From positions 372,001-436,000 of the forward strand of contig NZ_FRBX01000003.1 in assembly GCF_900142715.1 (NCBI RefSeq): a stretch of DNA of 64,000 nucleotides, read 5' to 3'. Below are positions 1 to 8,671 of the stretch, one piece after another. Position 1 is the first letter of the stretch, and the number at the start of each line of letters is the position of its first letter. This DNA comes from Flavobacterium pectinovorum (GTDB lineage Bacteria > Bacteroidota > Bacteroidia > Flavobacteriales > Flavobacteriaceae). The notes under the pieces were generated by a model. That model made no database searches. It worked only from the letters and a program-made list of their open reading frames with translations, and was not told where the DNA came from. A program made the position numbers and the translations under genes.

Positions 1-117
1 TAATAATGGCGGTGTTTGTCCTTTTGCTAAATCTGCGAAATAATTTGGGTCTAATGCTAATGATTTTTCTACCCATTCTTTATTGTTGTCTAATAATTTT
101 TGATAAAATTCTCTCAT
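1..117 (-). CDS. Beta-carbonic anhydrase, N-terminal 39 codons only (runs off window start)
   Basis: The minus strand opens with ATG at 117-115 and reads 39 codons to the window edge. The peptide begins MREFYQKLLDNNKEW and ends near AKGQTPPLL, which matches the N-terminus of bacterial beta-carbonic anhydrases just before the zinc-binding CSDSR motif. That motif lies outside the window. The enzyme interconverts CO2 and bicarbonate. It sits directly downstream, on the same strand, of a SulP anion transporter, a pairing that suggests bicarbonate uptake coupled to carbonic anhydrase. The family call rests on N-terminal similarity only. Confidence 0.75.
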   Translation of the reverse strand, partial: MREFYQKLLDNNKEWVEKSLALDPNYFADLAKGQTPPLL

Positions 118-243
118 AATGTATTACTATTTTATAATGGCATTTATAGTGTCTAAAAATATCAATAAAGACTACTTTTTGTAAAGTTACCTAAATTCTG
201 ATATTTCTTCACTTTAGAAATACCTAAAATTTATTTAATTGTT

Positions 244-1893
244 TTAAAATTGTTCTTTTGTAACTTCTTTCTTAACCAGCGCTCTTTTTGCAACATCATA
301 ATAATGTTCAATCGAAACGTGATTGTTATTATCCGGCGTATTTTCTAATTCATACGCTTTTTTGAAACCTTTCAGTTTCACCTTAATATTTTCGTCAATT
401 GCACGTGTTTCTTTAAACTCGCGAATTAAATCAAGAACATCATGAGCAATATATTCCGTATCATGAGCATTGATGATTACTTTTGAATTTTCAGGAATTT
501 CACTCAATGTTAATTTAATTGCCGCTTTGTTCAAAAATGAAACTTCCTGCGCCAAATCGATATGAATAACATCTCCGTCTTCGTATTCTTCCTTTTTAAA
601 GCTGTAGGCTCTTTTCAGGTTTCCTCTCAATACAAAAATAATACTGATGATGATTCCTAATGCCACACCTTTTAATAAATCGGTCGCTACAACAAATACT
701 AAAGTGGCAATAAAGGGCACAAACTGATATTTTCCTTTTTCCCAGAAATGGAAAAACGTTGCAGGTTTTGCTAATTTATATCCAACTAAAATCAAAACAG
801 TTGCTAAAGTAGCCAACGGAATTTTGTTTAAAAGTGCCGGAATAGACAAAACACTTACTAATAAAAGTACACCGTGAATAATTGCCGACATTTTAGATTT
901 TGCCCCGGCATTGTTATTTGCTGAAGATCTTACCACAACAGATGTCATTGGCAAACCTCCTAAAAGTGAACTTACTATATTACCAATTCCCTGAGCTCTA
1001 AGTTCAACATTGGTATCAGTATAACGTTTTTGAACGTCCATTCTATCTGAAGCCTCAATACACAACAAAGTTTCGATAGAAGCAACAATAGCGATGGTAA
1101 CACCAACAACCCAAACCTGTGGATTTGTTACGGCAGAAAAATTTGGCGTAACTATAATAGATTTAAATTCATCAAAAGATTTTGGAACTGGCAGAGAAAC
1201 CAAATGTTCTTTTGCAATTGCCAAAGAGCTTCCGGTAGCAATAAAAATTTCATTTAAGACTACTCCTAAAATAACAGCAATAAGCGCGCCCGGAACTAAT
1301 TTTAATCGCTTTAAGAAAGGAACTTTATCCCAGGAAATTAAAATCGCCAGCGAAATTAATGAAATAACCACTGCTCCTAACTGAATATGATTGATAACAT
1401 CGAATAAAAATGAAAATGAATTGCTTCCATCATTTTGAATAAATGCCTGATCGCCTTCAAAATCAGCATCGTAACCAAAAGCATGCGGAATTTGTTTTAG
1501 GATAATAATGATACCAATACCTGCTAACATTCCTTCGATAACATTGGTTGGAAAATAGTTTGAAATACTTCCGGCTTTTAAAAATCCTAATGCTAACTGA
1601 ATTGCCCCGGCAATAAAAACAGACATTAAAAATACATCGAAGGCACCAAAATCAGTGATTGCGGTTAAAACTATAGCTGTTAAACCAGCTGCGGGACCAG
1701 ATACACTAACATGTGACTGGCTTAAAAACCCAACCACAATACCACCAATAACACCTGCGATAATTCCAGAAAATAAAGGCGCTCCAGAAGCCATTGCAAT
1801 ACCTAAACACAACGGAAGAGCCACCAAAAAAACCACTAAACCTGAAGCAAAATCAGATTTAAGGTTGGCAAAAAGATTAATTTTTTTTGACAT
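244..1893 (-). CDS. SulP family inorganic anion (sulfate/bicarbonate) transporter
   Basis: 549 residues. The first ~400 form many hydrophobic segments (for example LFSGIIAGVIGGIVVGFLSQ and the VSGPAAGLTAIVL stretch typical of SulP substrate-binding helices). The last ~100 residues are hydrophilic and look like a reduced STAS domain (VIHIDLAQEVSFLNKAAI). SulP proteins carry sulfate, bicarbonate, oxalate or chloride across the inner membrane. The next gene downstream is a beta-carbonic anhydrase (126 bases away), so bicarbonate is the likeliest substrate; this is inferred from context, not from diagnostic residues. Confidence 0.9.
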   Translation of the reverse strand: MSKKINLFANLKSDFASGLVVFLVALPLCLGIAMASGAPLFSGIIAGVIGGIVVGFLSQSHVSVSGPAAGLTAIVLTAITDFGAFDVFLMSVFIAGAIQLALGFLKAGSISNYFPTNVIEGMLAGIGIIIILKQIPHAFGYDADFEGDQAFIQNDGSNSFSFLFDVINHIQLGAVVISLISLAILISWDKVPFLKRLKLVPGALIAVILGVVLNEIFIATGSSLAIAKEHLVSLPVPKSFDEFKSIIVTPNFSAVTNPQVWVVGVTIAIVASIETLLCIEASDRMDVQKRYTDTNVELRAQGIGNIVSSLLGGLPMTSVVVRSSANNNAGAKSKMSAIIHGVLLLVSVLSIPALLNKIPLATLATVLILVGYKLAKPATFFHFWEKGKYQFVPFIATLVFVVATDLLKGVALGIIISIIFVLRGNLKRAYSFKKEEYEDGDVIHIDLAQEVSFLNKAAIKLTLSEIPENSKVIINAHDTEYIAHDVLDLIREFKETRAIDENIKVKLKGFKKAYELENTPDNNNHVSIEHYYDVAKRALVKKEVTKEQF

Positions 1894-1971
1894 AATACAA
1901 TACTAATAATTGATACATAAAAGATCTACTGTATTTATGATAGAATACAGTTTTTTAAATAATCGGAAGTA

Positions 1972-2256
1972 TTATGACAAGTTGGGAGGTGGAGCAAAAA
2001 TGCTCTGAGAAATATTATCAAGTTTGGCAATATTTTCAGAAACTATTGTTCTTTTTTCAATATAAGCAGGCAATAAAACTTCATGTTGAAGTATTGCCGG
2101 ATGAACAGTTGCTTTAAGTTCTTTATGTGAATGCTCTTCTTCAGAAAAACTGAAAGATAAAGACGTATTATTACATTTCTTCATCAACGTTACTACTGTA
2201 GGTGTTGATAAGAAGGCAATAAATATGAATAATAATATGCGAGCAACTAATTTCAT
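1972..2256 (-). CDS. Small secreted or membrane-anchored protein with APPP tail, unknown function
   Basis: About 94 residues from the ATG at 2256. An upstream in-frame ATG at 2280 exists, but it lies upstream of a clear -7 box at 2262-2269, so transcription should begin at or just before the 2256 ATG. The protein has an N-terminal hydrophobic segment (LVARILLFIFIAFLSTP), an acidic/His patch (SFSEEEHSHKE) and ends QSIFAPPPNLS. The Pro-rich tail recalls another small protein in this window (41261-41665, ending LPPPQFIV). Small Bacteroidota exported proteins with terminal PP motifs exist, but I cannot assign a function. Confidence 0.7.
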   Translation of the reverse strand: MKLVARILLFIFIAFLSTPTVVTLMKKCNNTSLSFSFSEEEHSHKELKATVHPAILQHEVLLPAYIEKRTIVSENIAKLDNISQSIFAPPPNLS

Positions 2257-2261
2257 TGTGG

Positions 2262-2291
2262 CAAAAATAGCGTTAAACAAATAAAATCAAA
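2262..2291 (-). promoter_or_regulatory. Bacteroidota-type promoter, TTTG-N18-TATTTTTG
   Basis: On the minus strand TTTG (2291-2288) is followed by 18 bases and TATTTTTG (2269-2262), a full match to the -33/-7 consensus TTTG/TAnnTTTG of Bacteroidota housekeeping promoters. The -7 box ends five bases before the ATG at 2256, so the transcript for the small protein would be leaderless or nearly so. Confidence 0.75.
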
Positions 2292-2388
2292 GCGAAGAAC
2301 GTAAAATTTTATAGAAATTTAACAAAAATAAAAAACAGAATGATGTTTAATTAACCATTCTGTTTCTAATTTATTTATAAAGAGCTTT

Positions 2389-2868
2389 TTACAACTCTTC
2401 TTCAAGCCAGGCATTCATCATCCAAATTGTTTTTTCCTGTTCGGCAATGAAATCACTCATCATAGAATTTGTTCCTTCATCATTAATTTCTGCTGCTTTA
2501 TTAAGAATTTCTCTTTCAATTTTTAATAAATCAGATAAAGAATTAACGATTAAGTGCACTGCTTTCTCATCATTTGAAATGTTTTTTCCAACCGTTAATT
2601 TGTTATTTTGAATGTAATCTTCAAAAGTGTGCAACGGAGTTCCGCCTATGGTCAGGACTCTTTCGGCAATCATATCAATTTTCAATTGTGAATCTGTATA
2701 TAATTCTTCGAATTTTACGTGTAAATCAAAGAAACGTTTTCCTCTAATATTCCAGTGAATTCCTCTTAAGTTTTGATAATAAACCTGAAAGTTTGATAAT
2801 AAAACGTTTAGCTCTTTTACTAATAATTCTGACTCTTTTACAGGTAATCCTAAAATATTTGTTTTCAT
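2389..2868 (-). CDS. dps: Dps family DNA-binding ferritin-like protein
   Basis: 159 residues, normal for Dps. The inter-subunit ferroxidase ligands are visible: H38 (GIHWN), H50 (FDLH), E54, D65 and E69 (KIDMIAER). Dps dodecamers oxidise and store iron using hydrogen peroxide and protect DNA during oxidative stress. The gene diverges from an oxyR-type regulator; the shared 109-base gap carries a -7 box for each direction, so peroxide control by OxyR is likely. Confidence 0.93.
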   Translation of the reverse strand: MKTNILGLPVKESELLVKELNVLLSNFQVYYQNLRGIHWNIRGKRFFDLHVKFEELYTDSQLKIDMIAERVLTIGGTPLHTFEDYIQNNKLTVGKNISNDEKAVHLIVNSLSDLLKIEREILNKAAEINDEGTNSMMSDFIAEQEKTIWMMNAWLEEEL

Positions 2869-2897
2869 GTTTTTATTGTTTTTACAGTAACTTACTA

Positions 2898-2905
2898 CAA
2901 ATTTA
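2898..2905 (-). promoter_or_regulatory. -7 box TAAATTTG for dps
   Basis: TAAATTTG on the minus strand, ending 29 bases before the dps ATG, matches TAnnTTTG. No good -33 TTTG is at the expected distance, which fits a promoter needing an activator such as OxyR. Confidence 0.55.
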
Positions 2906-2949
2906 GAGGAAGTTCTTTAAAAAAAGTATAAAAAAAAATTATATTTTCT

Positions 2950-2957
2950 TATTTTTG
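2950..2957 (+). promoter_or_regulatory. -7 box TATTTTTG for oxyR
   Basis: TATTTTTG matches TAnnTTTG and ends 20 bases before the oxyR ATG at 2978. It lies back to back with the dps -7 box, so OxyR bound in this gap could influence both genes. Confidence 0.55.
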
Positions 2958-2977
2958 TATCAAAAATTACTATCAAA

Positions 2978-3922
2978 ATGACGATAACTCAATTACAATA
3001 TGTATTAGCTGTAGCCGAACATAAAAATTTCACGCTTGCTGCCGAGAAATGTTTCGTGACGCAACCCACTTTAAGTATGCAGATTCAGAAAATTGAAGAA
3101 GAATTGAATATTTTAATTTTCGACAGAACAAAAAAACCAATCCAACTTACAGAAATTGGTCAAAAGATTGTAAATCAGGCCAAAAATATTGTAAATGAAG
3201 CTGATAGAATTAAAGATATTGTAGAACAGCAAAAAGGTTTTATTGGCGGAGAATTTCGTTTAGGAATTATTCCGACGATTATGCCAACGCTTTTACCTAT
3301 GTTTTTAAATAATTTTATCAAGAAATATCCAAAAGTGAAGCTTTTAATTGAAGAATTAAATACGGATGAAATTATTGTAAAACTAAAAAACGGACATCTG
3401 GATGCTGCGATTGCCGCCACTCCATTAGAAGATGAAAAAATTAAAGAAATCGTTTTGTACTTCGAACCGTTTGTGGCTTATATTCCGGAACAGCATGCTA
3501 ATTTTCAAAAGGACGAAATTGAAGTTGCCGATTTAAACATCAATGAAATTTTGCTTTTGCAGGATGGACATTGCTTTAGAGACGGAATTTTAAATTTATG
3601 CAAAAACGGAACTGATGTAGAACAAAATAATTTTCAGATTCAAAGCGGAAGTTTTGAAACCCTTATAAAATTAGCCGATGAAGGTTTGGGCACAACGTTA
3701 CTTCCGTACTTGCACACCTTAGATTTGAAAGATTCCGATAAACTGAAACTACGAAACTTTAAGGAACCAAAACCTGCCCGCGAGGTAAGTTTAATTTACC
3801 CAAAGAGCGAATTAAAAATGCAAATTATTGACGCTCTCAGGTCTACAATTGCCGGAGTTGTAAAAGGTGCAATTGTTTTTCAAAATGTACAAATCATTAG
3901 CCCGCTGCATCAAAAGAAATAA
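2978..3922 (+). CDS. oxyR: OxyR, peroxide-sensing LysR-family transcriptional regulator
   Basis: 314 residues. Residues 1-60 are a LysR winged helix-turn-helix (TQLQYVLAVAEHKNFTLAAEKC). The rest is a periplasmic-binding-like effector domain. In DGHCFRDGILNLC the cysteines fall at residues 199 and 208, the same positions as the peroxide-reactive pair of E. coli OxyR, and the HCxRD context is conserved. OxyR activates dps, katG and related genes when the cysteines form a disulfide. dps diverges from it and katG lies 31 kb away in the window. Confidence 0.93.
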   Translation: MTITQLQYVLAVAEHKNFTLAAEKCFVTQPTLSMQIQKIEEELNILIFDRTKKPIQLTEIGQKIVNQAKNIVNEADRIKDIVEQQKGFIGGEFRLGIIPTIMPTLLPMFLNNFIKKYPKVKLLIEELNTDEIIVKLKNGHLDAAIAATPLEDEKIKEIVLYFEPFVAYIPEQHANFQKDEIEVADLNINEILLLQDGHCFRDGILNLCKNGTDVEQNNFQIQSGSFETLIKLADEGLGTTLLPYLHTLDLKDSDKLKLRNFKEPKPAREVSLIYPKSELKMQIIDALRSTIAGVVKGAIVFQNVQIISPLHQKK

Positions 3923-3925
3923 AAT

Positions 3926-3957
3926 AAAAAAGGAGCTGATTAGGCTCCTTTTTTTTA
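3926..3957. terminator. Bidirectional rho-independent terminator
   Basis: AGGAGC (3931-3936) pairs with GCTCCT (3944-3949), flanked by an A run on the left and a T run on the right, so it can stop both oxyR and the convergent small gene, whose stop codon overlaps its end. Confidence 0.85.
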
Positions 3958-4152
3958 TACTTTGATGAGTAGTAAACTTGGTTTTAGTTCTGGTTTTTCA
4001 ATAATAAAATTTAATAACCACTCTTGTAATTGCTCCATTTCGTATGGTAACAGCGTTTTGATAGCTTTTTCTAGTTCTTTACAGAAAAGTATCGGATCGA
4101 AACTTACTCTCTCAAGTATTGATTTCGTGTAATCAAACATCATTTTTGACAT
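3955..4152 (-). CDS. Conserved small protein, unknown function (65 aa)
   Basis: 65 residues starting MSKMMFDYTKSILERVSFD. It is soluble, amphipathic and mostly helical in appearance, with no signal peptide. Internal Met codons at positions 4 and 5 are alternative starts. It is a plausible real gene: it has its own upstream gap, AT-rich start context and a terminator at its stop codon. No domain is recognised; a protein-interaction or regulatory role would be a guess. Confidence 0.65.
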   Translation of the reverse strand: MSKMMFDYTKSILERVSFDPILFCKELEKAIKTLLPYEMEQLQEWLLNFIIEKPELKPSLLLIKV

Positions 4153-4317
4153 AATAAAATATGAATATGGGGGTTATTTATATTTCTAAACTCGCACCAA
4201 ATGTAAACAAATATCACACATAAAGATGCTTTTTAACTTATTTTTTTAAAAATTTTAGCAACGAAACCGTTTTCTTAATAAACATAAATCAATATAGAAT
4301 TATTCTAAATAACTGAC

Positions 4318-4983
4318 TTAAGTGCTTTTAGTAGCTCTAAACATCTCACGTTTTCCTGGCGGTCCAGCTAACTTTTCTACGGTAAATCCTACCGAAATCA
4401 TACTCCTTTTTACAACTCCTCGGGCAGCATAAGTTACCAAAACGCCATTTGGTTTTAAACTATTATACATTTTCTGAAAAATTTCTGTACTCCATAACTC
4501 CGGTTGAACTCTATATCCGAAGGCATCAAAGTAAATCAAATCAAAAATTTCATAATCGTCTATTTCATCAAAAAATTGTTTCCTTTTAGTTAACGAAAAG
4601 CAGGTGCTAATTTCAGTTTTATTATTCCATTCACATTTATGCATTTTTTCAAAAATGTTATCGAATTCCAATGCGCCGAGCTCCGTAACATAATTCATTT
4701 CTAAAACTTCACTTGCATCAACAGGATATGCTTCTACCCCCACATAATCTATATTTTGCTGTTTTTGGTTTGCTTCCAGAAAAGTAATAAAAGTATTAAG
4801 TCCGGTTCCAAAACCAATTTCAAGAATCGAAACAGGTTTATTACCAAATAATGAAAGTCCATTTTTTATAAATACGTGTTTTGCTTCCTGAATTGCGCCA
4901 TGTTTAGAATGGTAACATTCATCCCATTCTTTCAAATGAATTGTTGTTGAGCCATCTAGCGTTTTAATTATTTCTCTTTCCAC
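4318..4983 (-). CDS. mnmD: tRNA 5-methylaminomethyl-2-thiouridine methyltransferase, MnmD type
   Basis: 221 residues. The SAM-binding motif EIGFGTGLNTF is near residues 55-65, followed by the acidic DLIYFDAFGYRVQPELW region and the C-terminal GPPGKREMFRA signature of MnmD/MnmC-N proteins. The enzyme methylates the nm5 group of U34 in the tRNA wobble position. In E. coli this activity is fused to an FAD oxidase (MnmC); here it is the stand-alone methyltransferase. The gene has a -7 box (TAAATTTG on the minus strand, 5043-5036) about 50 bases upstream. Confidence 0.93.
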   Translation of the reverse strand: MEREIIKTLDGSTTIHLKEWDECYHSKHGAIQEAKHVFIKNGLSLFGNKPVSILEIGFGTGLNTFITFLEANQKQQNIDYVGVEAYPVDASEVLEMNYVTELGALEFDNIFEKMHKCEWNNKTEISTCFSLTKRKQFFDEIDDYEIFDLIYFDAFGYRVQPELWSTEIFQKMYNSLKPNGVLVTYAARGVVKRSMISVGFTVEKLAGPPGKREMFRATKST

Positions 4984-5292
4984 TTTTTTGAGATTACTAG
5001 CAGGATTTTATTCGTTTAAAACCCATTTTTCAAGTCAAATTTACTTAAAACAAATGCGTAAAGCCTTAAAATTCGATTGTTTTTTCATAAATTCTTTATA
5101 AAACTAAGTATTTTATTTCCGTTTATTATAAGATAAATAAATCTCAATTAAACACAGGAATTAATGCAGTTTTACCAAGCAAATTGTATAATTTTACTTA
5201 ATTTTGCATTGAATAAAACCTATTTAACACCAAATCATCACTTTAGATTCATTTTATTGAGATGAGCATTACATAAAAAACATACATTACTT
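4984..5292. other. Divergent intergenic region between mnmD and ilvE
   Basis: 309 AT-rich bases with no open reading frame of interest. It holds a -7 box for mnmD (5036-5043, minus) and one for ilvE (TAATTTTG, 5199-5206, plus). The ilvE transcript would carry a leader of about 80 bases; I see no attenuator hairpin or leader peptide in it. Confidence 0.5.
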
Positions 5293-6363
5293 ATGAGTAC
5301 AACTCAAACAAACAAAATTGAAATCAGAAAAGCTACTTCGTCTAAAATAAGCGCAGTAGACTTTGAAAACTTAAGCTTTGGTGCTGTTTTTACAGACCAT
5401 TTATTTGAATGTGATTTTAAAAATGGAGAGTGGCAAAATCCTGTCATTAAGCCTTATGCTCCTATTTTAATGGATCCGTCTTCAAAAGTCTTCCATTACG
5501 GACAAGCTATTTTTGAAGGAATGAAAGCTTATAAGGATGAAAACAATGATGTTTGGTTGTTTAGACCTGATGAAAACTACAAACGTTTCAACAATTCTGC
5601 GGTTCGTATGGCAATGCCTGAAGTTCCTGAAGACATTTTTATGGAAGGTTTAAATGAATTATTAAAAATCGATAAAGAATGGATTCAGAGAGGAAACGGA
5701 AGCAGTATGTATATCCGTCCTTTTATGATTGCTACAGGACCTGGTGTTATTGCAAATCCTTCTGACGAATATAAATTCATGATTTTGCTTTCTCCTGCAA
5801 AATCATATTATGGTGGTGAAGTAAAAGTAATTATTGCTGAACATTATAGTAGAGCTGCAAATGGTGGAATTGGTGCTGCAAAAGCGGCTGGAAACTATGC
5901 TGCACAGTTTTACCCAACTAATTTGGCAAACAAAGATGGATTCCAACAAGTTATCTGGACAGATGATGCAACGCACACTAAATTGGAAGAAGCGGGAACA
6001 ATGAACGTTTTCTTTAGAATTAATGACACTTTATTGACTGCTCCAACAAGCGAAAGAATTTTGGATGGTGTTACCAGAAAAAGTTTAATTGCCATGGCAG
6101 AAAAAGAAGGGTTAAATGTAGAAGTTCGTCCGGTTATTGTTTCAGAATTGGTAGAAGCTGCTAAAAACGGATCTTTGAAAGAAATTTTTGGAGCTGGAAC
6201 TGCTGCCGTAATTAGCGTAATTAAAGGATTCTCCTATCAGGATGTTTATTATGAAATGGATCCAATTGAAAATTCATACGCTTCTTTATTAAAAGAAAAA
6301 CTAACAAATCTTCAAAATAAACTTTCTGAAGATACTTTTGGCTGGACTGTAAAAGTTCAATAA
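5293..6363 (+). CDS. ilvE: Branched-chain amino acid aminotransferase
   Basis: 356 residues, typical of the longer fold-type IV aminotransferases (BCAT). FHYGQAIFEGMKAY, the PLP-lysine region GAAKAAGNYAAQF and the EAGTMNVFF and TSERILDGVTRKS segments are family signatures. It transfers amino groups between glutamate and the keto acids of Leu, Ile and Val as the last step of their synthesis or first step of breakdown. It is monocistronic, with its own terminator just after the stop codon. Confidence 0.95.
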   Translation: MSTTQTNKIEIRKATSSKISAVDFENLSFGAVFTDHLFECDFKNGEWQNPVIKPYAPILMDPSSKVFHYGQAIFEGMKAYKDENNDVWLFRPDENYKRFNNSAVRMAMPEVPEDIFMEGLNELLKIDKEWIQRGNGSSMYIRPFMIATGPGVIANPSDEYKFMILLSPAKSYYGGEVKVIIAEHYSRAANGGIGAAKAAGNYAAQFYPTNLANKDGFQQVIWTDDATHTKLEEAGTMNVFFRINDTLLTAPTSERILDGVTRKSLIAMAEKEGLNVEVRPVIVSELVEAAKNGSLKEIFGAGTAAVISVIKGFSYQDVYYEMDPIENSYASLLKEKLTNLQNKLSEDTFGWTVKVQ

Positions 6364-6383
6364 TCGAAAGATATTTCAAAATA

Positions 6384-6416
6384 AAAACCCGACAAATTTA
6401 AAATCTGTCGGGTTTT
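6384..6416 (+). terminator. Rho-independent terminator after ilvE
   Basis: AAAACCCGACA (6384-6394) pairs perfectly with TGTCGGGTTTT (6406-6416), 21 bases after the ilvE stop. Confidence 0.88.
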
Positions 6417-6450
6417 CTGTTTTATTCTATTATTTATAATGTAAAAAAAA

Positions 6451-6592
6451 TTAAACACATAGAAACATAGATTTTATATGCATAACAAAGAATATAAAAA
6501 GAAACAAGTTCCTCAAACATAGCTATGTGTATTAATACAAGTGAAAACGACTTTTTTCAAGCTTCAAAAAAACTATGTTTCTATGTGTTTAA
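6451..6592. repeat. Inverted-repeat intergenic element with 20-base arms
   Basis: TTAAACACATAGAAACATAG (6451-6470) recurs as its exact reverse complement at 6573-6592. The 102 bases between contain a smaller palindrome, ACATAGCTATGT (6517-6528), made of the same word. It resembles the short non-coding repeats scattered through Flavobacterium intergenic regions. It has no reading frame, and sits between convergent genes. Confidence 0.8.
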
Positions 6593-6612
6593 AATATTTG
6601 CAACAAGATTTT

Positions 6613-6993
6613 TTATAGCAATTTCGAAAAATCCGGTTTAAAATAATTCGGGCCTTTCATTACCTTTCCATCTTCTCTGTAAATTGGCTGTCCATCTTCG
6701 CCTAATTTACTCATATTACTACGCTGAATTTCATCAAAAACGGCTTCAATTTTATCCTGCAAACCGTGTTCAATAATTGTTCCGCATAAAATATACATCA
6801 TATCTCCAAGAGCATCAGCAATTTCGACTAAATCATTTTTTTGCACTGCATCGAGATATTCTTCATTTTCTTCTTTCATTAAATTATAACGAAGGTATTT
6901 TTTGGTTTCGCCCAAATCTGCAATTGGTGTTTCACTGTGTCCTATTTTAAAAGCCGTATGAAATTCTTTTACAGCATCTATTTGTTTCTTCAT
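6613..6993 (-). CDS. MazG-like / PRA-PH family nucleoside triphosphate pyrophosphohydrolase
   Basis: 126 residues. The all-alpha NTP pyrophosphatase motif is visible as KEENEEYLDA followed by IADALGDMMYILCGT (the EExxE...ExxD metal-binding pair). The C-terminal half, with YREDGKVMKGPNYFKPDF, is typical of the HisE/MazG-like group found beside DNA metabolism genes in Bacteroidota. Such enzymes hydrolyse (d)NTPs, often non-canonical ones, to the monophosphate and pyrophosphate. Substrate is not predictable from the sequence. Confidence 0.85.
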   Translation of the reverse strand: MKKQIDAVKEFHTAFKIGHSETPIADLGETKKYLRYNLMKEENEEYLDAVQKNDLVEIADALGDMMYILCGTIIEHGLQDKIEAVFDEIQRSNMSKLGEDGQPIYREDGKVMKGPNYFKPDFSKLL

Positions 6994-7075
6994 GATTTTA
7001 TTTAGTTAAATGGAGTACCAAATTAGCAACTATTCATATACAATTCTCTAAATTTGTCAAAAATAATTTTCAACT

Positions 7076-7264
7076 ATGTTTAGTCAGGGACAATTAATAT
7101 TCGCAGTCTGTTTTTTTATCGCATTTGTAATCGTTATGATTTTTGCTTACCGAAAAGATCTTGCACTGCACAAAATTTTTTACAAAGGAAATTACAAAGT
7201 ATTAATTGGTTTCTTACTTTTTATTGCGATTTTATTTGTCATCAAAATCTTTTTTAAAAGGTAA
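7076..7264 (+). CDS. Small inner-membrane protein (62 aa), unknown function
   Basis: Two predicted membrane helices (LIFAVCFFIAFVIVMIFAY and VLIGFLLFIAILFVIKIFF) joined by a short basic loop, ending in KR. A perfect -7 box TAAATTTG at 7049-7056 lies 20 bases upstream of the ATG, supporting that it is expressed. No family function known to me. Confidence 0.7.
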   Translation: MFSQGQLIFAVCFFIAFVIVMIFAYRKDLALHKIFYKGNYKVLIGFLLFIAILFVIKIFFKR

Positions 7265-7455
7265 TTCCGGAATTTATTTCTATATTTAAAATATAAAGAC
7301 AGAAGCCTGAGATTTATACTTAAGTTTTTATTATTACCGTTCTGTCTAAATATTTTTATTGATCATATTATAACTAAAAAGTACCGTTTTATTTTTGCGC
7401 TATTCGCCAGACTAGTAATAAAATTTATAACTTTACGAACCAAATAACCTGCACG

Positions 7456-8607
7456 ATGAAGATTTTAAAATATCTATTTCTATTATTATTACTAACTCTA
7501 GTTGCCCTAACTGTATTTGTTGCTACTCAAAAAGGAATTTTTTCTATTGAAAGAAGCAAGGTGATTAATTCACCCCGAGCTACAGTTTATAACTATGTAA
7601 ATGATTTTAGAAATTATGAAGATTTTGAATCATGGTCTCTGGAAGATCCTTCAATGAGAATGACTTTTCCAAATAAAACTATTGGAAACGGAGCTTCATA
7701 TTCATGGGAAGGTGTTGAAGGAAAAGGAAGTGCGATTACACTTAAAACAAAAGACGGCGAAAGTATTCAGCAAAAAATGAAATTTGATGATACAGAAGCG
7801 GATGTAAACTGGACTTTTAAAGACACTTTGGCAGGTAAAACTATTGTAACCTGGAAAGCCAAAGGAACAATGAGTTTTTTATTTAAAATCTATACCGCTT
7901 TAAACGGCGGATCTGATAATGTTATTGGTACTATTTATGAAAAAAGTCTTGCTAACATTGACAAAAACTTAGATTACGAAACTAAAACTTTTACTGTAAA
8001 AGTAAATGGTGTTGTTAAAAAAACAGAGACTCCTTATATTAAACAAACTTTTACGAGTGAAATCTCCAAAGTAAATAAAAATGCCAGAGTCGTAATTCCG
8101 AAACTGATTCATTTTAGCCAGACTAACGGATTACATAATAATGGAAAACCATTTATTATATATCATACTTACGATATAACAACAGGTTTGGCAAAAATTT
8201 CTATTTGTTTGCCAATCAATAAAGAGATTTCGATTAGCGCAGGAAGTGATATTTTAGCTGGAAAATTAAATAGTTTCGAAGCTGTAAAAACCACTTTAAC
8301 GGGCGATTACTCGCATACTAATGAGGCAATTGTAAAAACAAGAGCTTTTATAAACAATGAAAAAATTGTTCCTGAATTGGGATGGTCGCATCTTGAAATT
8401 TTAACGGTTAGCAAATTGGATGTAAAAAGTCCGTCGAAATTAGTAACTGAAATTTATTTTCCAACAAAACCAAAAGTAGTACCTGTTCCGGTTGAAGCTC
8501 CGGTTTACAGACCGCAAACCCAAACACAGACACCGGCACAACAAAAACCAGCTGCTACAACAACTACGCCTACACCTGCAAAAGAAGAAGAGCAATCTGA
8601 ATTCTAA
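7456..8607 (+). CDS. Membrane-anchored SRPBCC-domain protein with GyrI-like C-terminal domain
   Basis: 383 residues. Residues 1-24 form a membrane anchor or signal (ILKYLFLLLLLTLVALTVFVA). Residues ~28-165 look like a polyketide-cyclase/SRPBCC fold (IERSKVINSPRATVYNYVNDFRNYEDF, GNGASYSWEG). Residues ~190-345 resemble an AraC-effector/GyrI-like ligand domain (LGWSHLEI). The tail from ~348 is Pro/Thr/Gln-rich and disordered. Both domains bind hydrophobic ligands in other proteins; here the ligand is unknown. It precedes an ECF sigma factor gene by 64 bases. Confidence 0.8.
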   Translation: MKILKYLFLLLLLTLVALTVFVATQKGIFSIERSKVINSPRATVYNYVNDFRNYEDFESWSLEDPSMRMTFPNKTIGNGASYSWEGVEGKGSAITLKTKDGESIQQKMKFDDTEADVNWTFKDTLAGKTIVTWKAKGTMSFLFKIYTALNGGSDNVIGTIYEKSLANIDKNLDYETKTFTVKVNGVVKKTETPYIKQTFTSEISKVNKNARVVIPKLIHFSQTNGLHNNGKPFIIYHTYDITTGLAKISICLPINKEISISAGSDILAGKLNSFEAVKTTLTGDYSHTNEAIVKTRAFINNEKIVPELGWSHLEILTVSKLDVKSPSKLVTEIYFPTKPKVVPVPVEAPVYRPQTQTQTPAQQKPAATTTTPTPAKEEEQSEF

Positions 8608-8671
8608 ATAAATTAAAAGGTAGATTAAACCTTTTGTTTTAAATTCATTCTAATAAGTTAAATGATAAAGC

